A program made the position numbers and the translations under genes. The notes beneath the pieces were generated by a model that worked only from the letters and a program-made list of their open reading frames with translations, was not told the origin of the DNA and did not search any database. This document shows positions 17,820 to 27,028 of a stretch of DNA of 64,000 bases, in pieces. This DNA comes from Telmatospirillum sp. (GTDB lineage Bacteria; Pseudomonadota; Alphaproteobacteria; CACIAM-22H2), in assembly GCA_020248985.1 (NCBI GenBank), contig JADCGL010000001.1, forward strand, positions 124,001 to 188,000, written 5' to 3'. Every line of letters starts with the position of its first letter. Position 1 is the first letter of the stretch.

Positions 17820-18983
17820 ATGCGGGGGATGTTGGGTTTGGCGACGGCGTTGCTGTTCGCGGCAGCACCGGCCTTTGCGCAATACGAAGTCGTGCAAGGC
17901 TTCGACGATCTGCCGCCAAAGGGGCCGGGATCGGCGCTGGGCATCGTCATCTGGAACCACGGTCTGTCCGGCAACAACGACCAGGCACGCTTTCCGCCGC
18001 CCACCTACATGCGCAGCCTGCATGCGGCCGGCTGGGACGTGATCCGCATCAAGCGCGACGGGCTTTCGGAGGGCGGCGGCTGGACCACGGGCGGTTTGCG
18101 CCACGTTGCGCGCACGGTCGAGGAAGTGCAGCGCGCCAAGGCGCAAGGCTATGCGCGCGTGATCCTGGCGGGCCAAAGCTACGGCGGCTCCATCACGCTC
18201 GAAACCGCCCGCCGCATCGAGGTGTACGCGATCATCCCGTCGGCGCCGGGCACGGGCGTCAGTCTCAATCTTGTCGGCACCGTGCAGGCCGACACGGCGG
18301 GGACAAACCATCTCTACGCCGCCTTGGAAGACGGCAAGTTCGAGCGCGCCGCGCCCATTCTGCCCTTCTCCGACGAGTTTGCGCTGGCGAGCCCCGAGCG
18401 CGGCACGCGCAGTCGCGAAATCCTCGCCAAACGCGGCGTGCCGTTTCTGGCCCTCGACGACCGTTCGACGATTCTGACGGGGCATGGCGGTTCGAGTTCG
18501 AGCGCCATGACGCAGATCTACGCGCCCTGTTTGGTCGCGTTCCTCGACCCGACGCGCGTGCCTGCGGCGGGTGCGGCAGCGTGCGGGCGCGACGGCTTGA
18601 CCGCAGCGCCCGATTTGATGGCCGAGGCCGCATCGCTGAAGCCTGCCGCTTTGCCGGCCGGCGAGTGGTGGAAATTCTACGAGGGCATTTGGGTCGGCGC
18701 TTGGGGCGGACCCAATCTCGCGGCCGTGACGCTCGAGAAGGCCGCAAACGGCTACGAGCTCGTCTATCTGATGAGTGCGCGCGGCTCGAACAAGCTCGAC
18801 CGCACCCACCGCGTGCCGGCGCGTCTCGACGGGCGCAATGTCGTCGCCGAATTGCCGCACCAGAAAGTCACGCTCGAACACGACCAGCGCACGCGGCAGA
18901 CGCTCCTGCGCTGGGCCGACGGCAAAGGCGGCACGGGCGCGCTGCTGATGCGCAGCTACGCGCCGCGCGAACCCGGGTCCTGA
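17820..18983 (+). CDS. Secreted alpha/beta-hydrolase-like protein
   Basis: Exported protein of 387 aa with a signal peptide of about 20 residues ending APAFAQ. The central part reads as an alpha/beta hydrolase: oxyanion region VIWNHGLSGNN, nucleophile elbow AGQSYGGS near residue 122, and a late DRSTILTGHGG stretch that may supply the acid and histidine. A separate C-terminal 90-residue region (EWWKFYEGIWVGAWGG onward) is not recognised and may bind a ligand. I place the start at ATG 17820; ATG 17829 is an alternative. Its last 28 bases overlap the convergent nitronate monooxygenase gene. Confidence 0.7.
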   Translation: MRGMLGLATALLFAAAPAFAQYEVVQGFDDLPPKGPGSALGIVIWNHGLSGNNDQARFPPPTYMRSLHAAGWDVIRIKRDGLSEGGGWTTGGLRHVARTVEEVQRAKAQGYARVILAGQSYGGSITLETARRIEVYAIIPSAPGTGVSLNLVGTVQADTAGTNHLYAALEDGKFERAAPILPFSDEFALASPERGTRSREILAKRGVPFLALDDRSTILTGHGGSSSSAMTQIYAPCLVAFLDPTRVPAAGAAACGRDGLTAAPDLMAEAASLKPAALPAGEWWKFYEGIWVGAWGGPNLAAVTLEKAANGYELVYLMSARGSNKLDRTHRVPARLDGRNVVAELPHQKVTLEHDQRTRQTLLRWADGKGGTGALLMRSYAPREPGS

Positions 18984-19936
18984 GCGAGCCTTGCGCAGGC
19001 GGCCAAGTATTCGGCCGCAAGCCGCGCGACGAGATTGGCCACCGGCACCACGGCGTCGATCGCGCCGATCCCTTGGCCCGCACTCCAGATGTCGCGCCAG
19101 GCGGTCGGCGCGTCGCCGGCCGTTTTGTCGAAATCGAGCTTGATGCCGGTGCTCGCCGGCAGCTTGCCGGGATCGAAGCCCGCGCGTTCGACCGAGCGCT
19201 TCAGGAAATTGGCCGGCACGCCGCTGAAATAGTCCGACAGCACGATGTCGGCGGCGCGGCCTTCGACGATCATCCGTTTGTAGTCGGCAGCCGCCGCCGA
19301 TTCTGCCGTCGCGAGGAACGGCGTGCCGACATAGGCAAGGTCGGCCCCCATCGCGCGCGCCGCCGCAATGCCGCCGCCGGTCGCGATCGACCCGGCCAGA
19401 ATCAGGGGACCCGAAAAGAAGCGGCGGATCTCGGCCGTCAAAGCAAACGGCGACAGGCGCCCGGCATGGCCGCCCGCACCGGCCGCGACTGCGATGATGC
19501 CGTCCGCCCCTTTGTCGAGCGCCTTCTGCGCCTGTTCGGCCGAGATCACGTCGTGCAGCACAATGCCGCCCCAGCTCTGCACGCGGCGATTGACGTCTTC
19601 GCGCGCGCCCAGCGACGTGATCACGATCGGCACGCGGAAACGCTCGCAGATTTCGAGATCGTGTTCGATGCGCGGATTGGTGCGGTGGACGATCTGGTTG
19701 ACCGCATAGGGCGCCGCCTTGCGCCCGGTCGCTTTCTCGAACGCGGCGCGCGCGGCTTCGATCTGCGCGAGCCAGGTTTCGAGCTTTTCCTGCGGCCGCG
19801 CATTGAGGGCGGGGAAACTGCCGACCACGCCCGCAAGGCACTGCGCGATCACAAGTTCGGGCTGCGAGACGATGAAAAGCGGCGACGCGACGACGGGAAG
19901 CGCGAGGTCGCGGACCAGAATGTCGGGCAGCGCCAT
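18956..19936 (-). CDS. Nitronate monooxygenase (2-nitropropane dioxygenase family)
   Basis: FMN-dependent TIM-barrel enzyme of 326 aa that oxidises toxic alkyl nitronates. It shows the N-terminal LPVVASPLFIVSQPELVIAQ, the catalytic-histidine segment AVAAGAGGHAGRLSPF, and the phosphate-binding LAGSIATGGGIAAARAMGAD followed by YVGTPFLAT. These identify the class I-like family used in detoxification. Start at MALPDILVR (19936), ten bases after the epimerase gene on the same strand, so the two may be co-transcribed. Confidence 0.88.
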   Translation of the reverse strand: MALPDILVRDLALPVVASPLFIVSQPELVIAQCLAGVVGSFPALNARPQEKLETWLAQIEAARAAFEKATGRKAAPYAVNQIVHRTNPRIEHDLEICERFRVPIVITSLGAREDVNRRVQSWGGIVLHDVISAEQAQKALDKGADGIIAVAAGAGGHAGRLSPFALTAEIRRFFSGPLILAGSIATGGGIAAARAMGADLAYVGTPFLATAESAAAADYKRMIVEGRAADIVLSDYFSGVPANFLKRSVERAGFDPGKLPASTGIKLDFDKTAGDAPTAWRDIWSAGQGIGAIDAVVPVANLVARLAAEYLAACARLAQDPGSRGA

Positions 19937-19946
19937 GCCCGCCGCC

Positions 19947-20921
19947 TCAGATGCCGTGGTAGTTGCGGAACCAGGAAACGAAATTCGGCACGCCCACGTC
20001 GATCGCCGTGCGCGGCGCGAAACCCAGATCGCGCGCCGAAGCCTCGATGTCGGCGAAGCTTTCCGGCACGTCGCCGGCCTGCAACGGCTGCAGGTCGAGA
20101 ACCGCTTTGTGGTTCGTGGCACGCTCGATGAGCTCGACGAAGCGCAGCAGCGGCTCGGATTTGTGGTTGCCGAGATTGTAGACGCGGTGCGGGGCCCCCG
20201 CGTCGGCTGTCGGCACATGGTCGAGGGCCGCGATCACGCCCGCCACGATGTCGTCGATATAGGTGAAGTCGCGCCGCATCTGGCCGTTGTTGAAGACCGG
20301 GATGGGCTGGCCCGCGAGGATCGCCTTCGTGAAGATCCATAGCGCCATGTCGGGCCGCCCCCACGGCCCGTAGACCGTGAAGAAGCGCAAACCCGTGGCC
20401 GGCAGGCCGTAGAGATGGCTGTAGCAATGGCCGACGAGCTCGTTGGCGGCTTTGGTCGCGGCATAGAGCGAGACCGGCCGGTCGATCTTGTCGGCGACGT
20501 CGAAGGGCAATTTCGTGTTGCCGCCATAGACCGACGAAGACGACGCATAGACGAGATGCTTGATGCCGCCGCGCCGCCGGCACGCTTCGACGACGTTGAA
20601 GTGGCCGATGATGTTCGTGCGGATATAGACGTCCGGGTTCGTGATCGAATAGCGCACGCCGGCTTGGGCGGCCAGATGCACGACGCGGTCGATCGCCTTG
20701 TCGGCAAGCACGGCCGCGAACGCGCCCTCGCTTGCGATGTCGCCGCGCACCATGCGGAAGCCCGCCTGTTTGGCAAGCTCGGCCGCCCGCGCTTCCTTGA
20801 GCTTCACGTCGTAATAGGGGTCGAAATTGTCGAAACCCACGACGCTTTCGCCGCGCGCGAGCAGCGCTTGCGCGACGGAAAATCCGATGAAGCCGGCAGC
20901 TCCGGTGACGAGAACGCTCAT
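19947..20921 (-). CDS. UDP-glucuronate 4-epimerase-type NAD-dependent epimerase
   Basis: Short-chain sugar-nucleotide epimerase (324 aa) making UDP-galacturonate for surface polysaccharide. The NAD motif GAAGFIG is at residues 7-13, the catalytic tyrosine-lysine in SLYAATKAANE, and the family signatures FDNFDPYYDVKLKEAR, GPWGRPDMALWIFTKAIL and RRDFTYIDDIV are all present; the combination is characteristic of the LpsL/WbnF group rather than GalE. No other polysaccharide genes are adjacent. Start at MSVLVTGA. Confidence 0.9.
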   Translation of the reverse strand: MSVLVTGAAGFIGFSVAQALLARGESVVGFDNFDPYYDVKLKEARAAELAKQAGFRMVRGDIASEGAFAAVLADKAIDRVVHLAAQAGVRYSITNPDVYIRTNIIGHFNVVEACRRRGGIKHLVYASSSSVYGGNTKLPFDVADKIDRPVSLYAATKAANELVGHCYSHLYGLPATGLRFFTVYGPWGRPDMALWIFTKAILAGQPIPVFNNGQMRRDFTYIDDIVAGVIAALDHVPTADAGAPHRVYNLGNHKSEPLLRFVELIERATNHKAVLDLQPLQAGDVPESFADIEASARDLGFAPRTAIDVGVPNFVSWFRNYHGI

Positions 20922-21024
20922 GATGGAGGGCGTTTTAGCCGCCTTGGCCGGCAAAATCACGCGCCAAGTTGGCAGCACTTGAAGTTCTGGACTCGGGCCC
21001 GCCCCGCCTGATAGCGTCGCGATC

Positions 21025-21075
21025 ATGGAAAGCATCGCGGTTCGCATCGTCCGTTGGCAGGCTTGGTGGCGCTAA
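21025..21075 (+). CDS. trpL: trp operon leader peptide (TrpL)
   Basis: A 16-codon reading frame, MESIAVRIVRWQAWWR, whose last six codons include three tryptophan codons (TGG-CAG-GCT-TGG-TGG) and which ends at TAA 100 bases before trpEG. The tryptophan codons sit at the foot of a hairpin (21063-21086), as needed for ribosome-stalling control. This is the classic architecture known from rhizobial and Azospirillum trpE(G). The ORF is too short to be found by ordinary gene callers. Confidence 0.82.
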   Translation: MESIAVRIVRWQAWWR

Positions 21076-21162
21076 GCGCCAGCCAACCCATTTCCCCTTT
21101 CCGATTCCCGCAATCGACCGAATTTTCTGCCGCCCCGCTTTAAGCTGGGGCTGCCGCTTTTT
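21063..21162 (+). promoter_or_regulatory. trp transcription attenuator
   Basis: Two elements follow the leader tryptophan codons. First, a hairpin with arms TTGGTGGCGC (21063-21072) and GCGCCAGCCAA (21076-21086), loop TAA, the leader stop codon. Second, a terminator-like hairpin, GCCCCGC (21132-21138) pairing with GCTGGGGC (21144-21151, one bulged T), followed six bases later by TTTTT (21158-21162). CAGCC at 21080-21084 can pair with GGCTG at 21149-21153 to make the competing antiterminator. Pairings were drawn by eye. Confidence 0.7.
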
Positions 21163-21177
21163 CTTGGTGAGGGTTCC

Positions 21178-23367
21178 ATGCGCACCGAATTCGCCTCCAA
21201 AACCGGCCTCATCGTCGCGCGCCTGAAGCGCCCGCTCGACTACGCAACCGCCCTCGACGGCTTTGCCGAAAAGCTCGACCGCACGCGCGGCGGGCTTTTT
21301 TCGTCGGGCGTGGATTATCCGGGGCGCTATTCGCGCTGGGAATTCGGCTTCATCGATCCGCCGCTCGAGCTGGTCGGCAACGGCCGCCGCCTCACGCTTC
21401 GCGCACTCAATGCGCGCGGCGAAATCCTGCTCGAGCTGTTCGACCCGATCCTCGCCGAATTCGCCTGCGTCGAAAAAAGCGCGCGGCTTCGCGTGCTCGA
21501 GATCGCCCCGGCTGCGGGGCCGTTCCCGGAAGAACAGCGCAGCCTGCAGCCGTCGCTGTTCTCGCCGCTGCGGCGCATTGTGGCGGAGTTCGCCGGCATC
21601 GGCGACGCGTTCCTCGGGCTCTACGGCGCCTTCGGCTACGATCTCTTGTTCCAGTTCGAGCCGATCGCGCTCAAACATGCGCGCGCGGCCGACGCGCGCG
21701 AACTGCATCTGTTTTTGCCCGACCGCATGTACATCGTCGACCGCCGCAAAGAGACGGCCTTCCGCTACGACTACGAATTCTCGCGAGGTGAACGCACGAC
21801 GGCGGGTGCTGCGCGCAGCTGCTATGCACCTGTCCCCAAGCGCCGCTATGTCGAGCCCACGGAAAAGCCCGAGATCACGAGCGACCTTTCGGCCGAACAA
21901 TACGGCGCCATGGTCGATGCGGCGCGCGAGCGCATGCGCGTGGGCGACATTTTCGAGGTCGTGCTGTCGCGCCGCTTCGATGCGGCCTATCCGGGCGCGC
22001 CGTCGGGCCTGTTCGCCAAGCTCAAGAAGGTGAACCCGTCGCCGTTCGAGTTCTATCTGCAGCTCGGGCCCGACCGGCTCGTGGGCACCAGTCCCGAAAT
22101 GTTCGTACGCGTCGAGGGGGCCCGGGTCGAATCCTGCCCGATTTCGGGCACGGCACGGCGCGGGCGCAACGCGATGGAAGACGCCGAGCGGCTCAAGGCG
22201 CTGATCGATTCCGAGAAGGACGAAGTCGAGCTCACCATGTGCACCGACGTCGACCGCAACGACAAATCGCGTATTTGCGAGCCGGGCTCCGTAAAGCTTC
22301 TCGGCCGCCGCCAGATCGAAACCTATGCGGGCCTCTTCCACACGGTCGACCATGTCGAAGGCCGCCTGCGCGCCGACGTGACCGGCCTCGATGCGTTCAT
22401 CAGCCATATGTGGGCCGTCACGCTGACGGGTGCGCCGAAAAAATGGGCCGTCGAGATCGTCGAAGCGATGGAGACGGCCCCGCGCGGCTGGTATGGCGGT
22501 GCGGTCGGCGCCTTGCTGCTCAACGGCGACGTCAATACCGGCATCACGATCCGCACCGTGCATCTCGAAGACGACAGCAAGAAGCGCCAGATGGCGCGCT
22601 ATCGCGTGGGTGCAACGTTGATTTGGGATTCGACGGGGCCCGAGGAAAACGAAGAGACGTATCTGAAGGCGAACGCCTTGTTCCGTGTGCTTGCACCGCC
22701 CGTGGCAGCGACGGCGCAAACCGACCAAACGCCGGGGCCGGGGGCGGGCCGCAAGATCGTGCTGATCGACAACGAAGACAGTTTCGTGCACACGCTGGCC
22801 GACTATTTCCGCCAGACCGGCGCAACGGTTTCGACTTATCGCCACGGTCTCTCGGCCGCCCAGATCATGGCGCTCGCCCCCGATCTCGTCGTGCATTCGC
22901 CGGGGCCCGGCACGCCGCAGCAATTCGGCGTGCCGGCTTTGGTGAAGGCGCTTGCGCAAGCGGGTGTGGCGCAGTTCGGCGTGTGTTTGGGTCTGCAAGG
23001 CACGGTCGAGGCGTTCGGCGGCACCTTGTCCGTGTTGGCCGAGCCGCGCCATGGCAAACGTTGGAATGTGGTGCACGAGTCAAAGGGTCTGTTCGCCGAC
23101 TTGCCGAGCCCGTGTGCGGTCGGCGCCTACCATTCGCTTTATGCCGACATGGCGACCTTCCCGCATGCCGCCCTCGACATCACGGCCAAGACCGAGGCCG
23201 GCATCGTGATGGCCGTACGCCACAAGACGCTGCCGATCGCCGCTGTGCAGTTCCATCCCGAATCGATCCTGTCGATGGGGTGGGCCGGGCGCGGCGAAAT
23301 CGGGCGAATCCTGATCGAAAACGTGCTCGCAAGCCTTGTGGCCAGGCCGCACACAAAGGCCGCCTGA
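21178..23367 (+). CDS. trpEG: Anthranilate synthase, fused TrpE-TrpG
   Basis: First enzyme of tryptophan synthesis: chorismate plus glutamine to anthranilate. The 729-aa protein joins a TrpE chorismate-binding domain (residues about 1-505; GTSPEMFVRVEG, PISGTARRGRN, GAPKKWAVEIVEAMET) to a glutamine amidotransferase domain (about 520-720; nucleophile in GVCLGLQG, catalytic HPE in VQFHPESIL). The fusion is typical of alphaproteobacteria. A GGTGAGG ribosome site precedes the ATG. Expression is likely set by the leader and attenuator just upstream. Confidence 0.95.
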   Translation: MRTEFASKTGLIVARLKRPLDYATALDGFAEKLDRTRGGLFSSGVDYPGRYSRWEFGFIDPPLELVGNGRRLTLRALNARGEILLELFDPILAEFACVEKSARLRVLEIAPAAGPFPEEQRSLQPSLFSPLRRIVAEFAGIGDAFLGLYGAFGYDLLFQFEPIALKHARAADARELHLFLPDRMYIVDRRKETAFRYDYEFSRGERTTAGAARSCYAPVPKRRYVEPTEKPEITSDLSAEQYGAMVDAARERMRVGDIFEVVLSRRFDAAYPGAPSGLFAKLKKVNPSPFEFYLQLGPDRLVGTSPEMFVRVEGARVESCPISGTARRGRNAMEDAERLKALIDSEKDEVELTMCTDVDRNDKSRICEPGSVKLLGRRQIETYAGLFHTVDHVEGRLRADVTGLDAFISHMWAVTLTGAPKKWAVEIVEAMETAPRGWYGGAVGALLLNGDVNTGITIRTVHLEDDSKKRQMARYRVGATLIWDSTGPEENEETYLKANALFRVLAPPVAATAQTDQTPGPGAGRKIVLIDNEDSFVHTLADYFRQTGATVSTYRHGLSAAQIMALAPDLVVHSPGPGTPQQFGVPALVKALAQAGVAQFGVCLGLQGTVEAFGGTLSVLAEPRHGKRWNVVHESKGLFADLPSPCAVGAYHSLYADMATFPHAALDITAKTEAGIVMAVRHKTLPIAAVQFHPESILSMGWAGRGEIGRILIENVLASLVARPHTKAA

Positions 23368-23545
23368 CGCAACGTCGTTGCGCGTCGCGGCCGGGGTCGC
23401 GCAACAACGCGAAAGCAAATCGAACGAACGCAAGCAGGAGATTGCGTTCTTTGCGGAAGCTTGCGGCAACGATTGAGCGGATCTGCGCTTCGCGATACGG
23501 TTTTGCAAGACCGACGAAGGCACTCAGGGACGGGAAACGCAGAAC

Positions 23546-26500
23546 ATGACCCCAGCCGCCGGCAAGCTGCTCGATCTCGCCCTCGACGACAAATACACGG
23601 CGCATGCCGGCCGCGTTTTCCTGACCGGCACGCAAGCGCTCGTGCGGCTCACGCTGATGCAGCGCGAGCGCGATCTGGCGGCTGGCCTCGACACGGCCGG
23701 GTTCGTGACGGGGTATCGCGGCTCGCCGCTCGGCGGGCTCGACCAGGCCTTGTGGAAGGCCAAGCGCCATCTCAAAGACCACCACATTCATTTCACGCCG
23801 GGCGTCAACGAAGACCTCGCCGCTGCCGCCGTCTGGGGCACGCAGCAGGTGAACATGTACGAGGGCGCCAAATACGACGGCGTGTTCGGCATGTGGTACG
23901 GCAAGGGCCCCGGCGTCGACCGCTGCGGCGACGTGTTCAAGCACGCGAACGCCGCCGGCACCTCGCCGCATGGCGGCGTGCTGGTGCTGGCGGGCGACGA
24001 CCACGCCGCCAAATCCTCGACCCTGCCGCACCAATCCGAGCACGAATTCGTCTCGGCCATGATCCCGATCCTGAACCCGTCCGGCGTGCAGGAATTTCTC
24101 GATCTCGGCCTCTTTGGCTGGGCGATGAGCCGCTATTCGGGCTGCTGGGTCGCGTTCAAATGCACGGGCGAAACGGTCGACAGCACGGCCTCGGTGTCGG
24201 TCGATCCGCATCGCATCAAGATCGTGCAGCCGACCGATTTCCAGATGCCCGAAGGGGGCGTGCATATTCGCTGGCCCGATCCGTGGCTCGACCAGGAATA
24301 CCGGCTGCAGAAATACAAAGTCTACGCGGCGCTTGCGTTCGCGCGCGCCAACAAGCTCGACAAGATCGTGATCGACAGCCCGAATCCGCGCTTCGGCATC
24401 GTCACGACGGGCAAGAGCTATCTCGACGTGCGCCAAGCGCTCGAAGATCTCGGCATCGACGATGCTTTGGCGGCGCGCATCGGCTTGCGCGTCTACAAGG
24501 TCGCGATGCCGTGGCCGCTCGAGCGCGAGGGCGCGCGCGCGTTCGCCGAGGGCCTCGAAGAAGTGCTGGTGGTCGAAGAAAAACGCGCGCTCATCGAAAA
24601 CCAGATCAAAGAACAGCTTTACAATTGGCGTGCCGACGTGCGCCCGCGCGTGATCGGCAAGTTCGACGAGAAGGGCGAATGGATTCTGCCCTCCTCATAC
24701 GAACTCAACCCCGCCCAGATCGCCAAGGTCATCGCCAAGCGCCTGAAGCCGTTCTACTGGTCCGAGCGTATGGCCGCGCGCGTGGCGCTGATCGAGGCCA
24801 AGGAAGCCGCACCCGAGGGGCACAGCTTCAAGCGCATTCCCTATTTCTGCTCGGGCTGCCCGCACAATACGTCCACCAAAGTGCCCGAAGGCAGCCGGGC
24901 CGCCGCCGGCATCGGCTGCCATTTCATGGCGCTGTGGATGGACCGCGAAACCACGACTTTCACCCAGATGGGGGCCGAGGGCACGCCGTGGATCGGCCAA
25001 GCGCCGTTCACGACGACCAAACATATTTTCCAGAATATCGGCGACGGCACCTACTACCATTCGGGCTCGCTGGCGATCCGCGCGGCCGTCGCGGCCAAGG
25101 CCAACATCACCTACAAGCTCTTGTTCAACGACGCCGTCGCCATGACCGGCGGCCAGCCGCATGACGGGCCCCTGACCGTGCCGCAGATCACCAAGCAGCT
25201 GCATGCCGAGGGCGTTGCGCGCATCGTGGTCACGACCGACGACACCGAAAAATACGGGGCGGCATCCTTCGCGCCCGGCGTGGAAATCCGCGACCGCGAC
25301 GATCTCGATGCCGTGCAGCGCGAATTGCGCGAGACGAGCGGCGTCACGATCCTGATCCACGACCAAACATGTGCGGCCGAAAAGCGCCGGCGGCGCAAAC
25401 GCGGCACCTATCCCGATCCCGCCAAGCGCATCTTCATCAACGATGCGGTGTGCGAAGGCTGCGGCGATTGTTCGGTCAAATCGAATTGCCTGTCGGTCGT
25501 ACCTGTCGAAACCGAATTCGGGCGCAAGCGCGCCATCGACCAATCGAGCTGCAACAAGGATTATTCCTGCGCCAAGGGCTTCTGCCCGTCTTTCGTGAAC
25601 GTGCTCGGCGGGCGCGTGCGCAAGGCCAAGAGCAAGGCCGCCAGCGGTGCCGCCGACCCGTTTGCGCTGCTGCCCGCCCCCGAACTGCCGCCGCTCGACA
25701 AGCCCTACGGCATATTGGTGACGGGCATCGGGGGCACAGGCGTGGTCACGGTCGGCGCGTTGGTCGGCATGGCGGCCCATCTCGAAGGCAAGGGCGTGTC
25801 GATCCTCGACATGGCGGGCTTGGCGCAAAAAGGCGGCGCGGTCGTAAGCCACATCCGCATTGCGGCCGCGCCCGACGATCTGCACGCTGTGCGCATTGCG
25901 TCTGGCGAGGCCAATCTTCTGCTGGGCTGCGACGTAGTTGTGGCGGCGGGAGCCGAAACGCTCGACAAGATGCGCATCGGCATGAGCCGGGCCGTCATCA
26001 ACAGCTTCGAGGCCCCCACCGGCGATTTCACGCGCAATCCCGATCTCGCTTTCCCGAACAAGGAAATGCAGGACACGATCGCGCATGCGCTCGGCCAAGG
26101 TGCGATGGACGTGGTCGATGCCACGAAACTCGCCACGGCCCTGATGGGCGATTCGATCGCGACCAACCCGTTCATGCTGGGTTTTGCCTGGCAGAAGGGT
26201 CTCGTCCCCGTCGGGCTCGAAGCTTTGATGCGCGCGATCGAACTCAACGAGGTTGCGATCGAGGCCAACAAACGCGCCTTCCAATGGGGCCGCTTGGCGG
26301 CCGTGGACCTTGCGCGCGTCAAGGAAGCCGCCGCCCCCACCATGCCGGTCGAAGCCAAAATCGCGGCGACGCTCGACGACATCGTGGCCGCGCGCGTGGC
26401 GCATCTCACGGGCTACCAGGATGCGGCCCTTGCAAAGCGCTACGCAGACCGCGTCGCCGCGATCGACGCGGCCGAACAGGCGAAAACGCCCGGCCAAACC

Positions 26501-27028
26501 GGCTTGGCGCTTGCGGTCGCGCGTTATTACGCAAAGCTGCTTGCCTACAAAGACGAATACGAAGTGGCGCGCCTCTACAGCGACGGCAAGTTCCGCGCGG
26601 CTTTGGCGCGCCAATTCGAAGGCGATTACAAAATCGAATTCAATCTCGCGCCGCCGATGATCGCCGAGATCGATGCGAACACAGGCCACGCCAAAAAGCG
26701 CACCTTTGGCCCGTGGATGCTTTCGGCTTTCGGCGTGCTCGCGAAGCTGAAATTTCTGCGTGGCACGGCGTTCGATATCTTCGGCCGCACCGAAGAGCGC
26801 CGCATGGAACGCCGCCTGATCGCCGCGTACGAGACGCTGCTCGACGAAATTGCGGCCGGCCTCGCGCCCGCCAATCATGCGGCGGCCGTCGGCCTCGCCT
26901 CTATCCCCGAAGAAATCCGCGGCTACGGCCACGTGAAACAAGCGCATCTCGAGCGGGCCAAAGCGCACGAAGCGGCGTTGCTGGCGCATTTCCGCAACCC
27001 CGCCCCGGCGGCCCAGGCGGCGGAGTGA
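23546..27028 (+). CDS. Indolepyruvate:ferredoxin oxidoreductase, fused subunits
   Basis: Large 2-oxoacid oxidoreductase (1160 aa) that decarboxylates aryl pyruvates such as indolepyruvate to acyl-CoA with ferredoxin as acceptor. Order: alpha-type N-terminal domains (GFVTGYRGSPLGGLDQAL near 50), thiamine-diphosphate region (GIGCHFMALWMDR to IGDGTYYHSGS, about 455-515), a cysteine-rich Fe-S insert (CEGCGDCSVKSNC near 637-649, then CNKDYSCAKGFC), the gamma-type domain (GIGGTGVVTVGALVGMAAH), and a C-terminal domain typical of this fused family. Its place 178 bases after trpEG fits a tie between tryptophan synthesis and breakdown, but this is inference. The gap before it has CGCAAC/GTTGCG short palindromes and no T-run. 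Confidence 0.9.
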   Translation: MTPAAGKLLDLALDDKYTAHAGRVFLTGTQALVRLTLMQRERDLAAGLDTAGFVTGYRGSPLGGLDQALWKAKRHLKDHHIHFTPGVNEDLAAAAVWGTQQVNMYEGAKYDGVFGMWYGKGPGVDRCGDVFKHANAAGTSPHGGVLVLAGDDHAAKSSTLPHQSEHEFVSAMIPILNPSGVQEFLDLGLFGWAMSRYSGCWVAFKCTGETVDSTASVSVDPHRIKIVQPTDFQMPEGGVHIRWPDPWLDQEYRLQKYKVYAALAFARANKLDKIVIDSPNPRFGIVTTGKSYLDVRQALEDLGIDDALAARIGLRVYKVAMPWPLEREGARAFAEGLEEVLVVEEKRALIENQIKEQLYNWRADVRPRVIGKFDEKGEWILPSSYELNPAQIAKVIAKRLKPFYWSERMAARVALIEAKEAAPEGHSFKRIPYFCSGCPHNTSTKVPEGSRAAAGIGCHFMALWMDRETTTFTQMGAEGTPWIGQAPFTTTKHIFQNIGDGTYYHSGSLAIRAAVAAKANITYKLLFNDAVAMTGGQPHDGPLTVPQITKQLHAEGVARIVVTTDDTEKYGAASFAPGVEIRDRDDLDAVQRELRETSGVTILIHDQTCAAEKRRRRKRGTYPDPAKRIFINDAVCEGCGDCSVKSNCLSVVPVETEFGRKRAIDQSSCNKDYSCAKGFCPSFVNVLGGRVRKAKSKAASGAADPFALLPAPELPPLDKPYGILVTGIGGTGVVTVGALVGMAAHLEGKGVSILDMAGLAQKGGAVVSHIRIAAAPDDLHAVRIASGEANLLLGCDVVVAAGAETLDKMRIGMSRAVINSFEAPTGDFTRNPDLAFPNKEMQDTIAHALGQGAMDVVDATKLATALMGDSIATNPFMLGFAWQKGLVPVGLEALMRAIELNEVAIEANKRAFQWGRLAAVDLARVKEAAAPTMPVEAKIAATLDDIVAARVAHLTGYQDAALAKRYADRVAAIDAAEQAKTPGQTGLALAVARYYAKLLAYKDEYEVARLYSDGKFRAALARQFEGDYKIEFNLAPPMIAEIDANTGHAKKRTFGPWMLSAFGVLAKLKFLRGTAFDIFGRTEERRMERRLIAAYETLLDEIAAGLAPANHAAAVGLASIPEEIRGYGHVKQAHLERAKAHEAALLAHFRNPAPAAQAAE

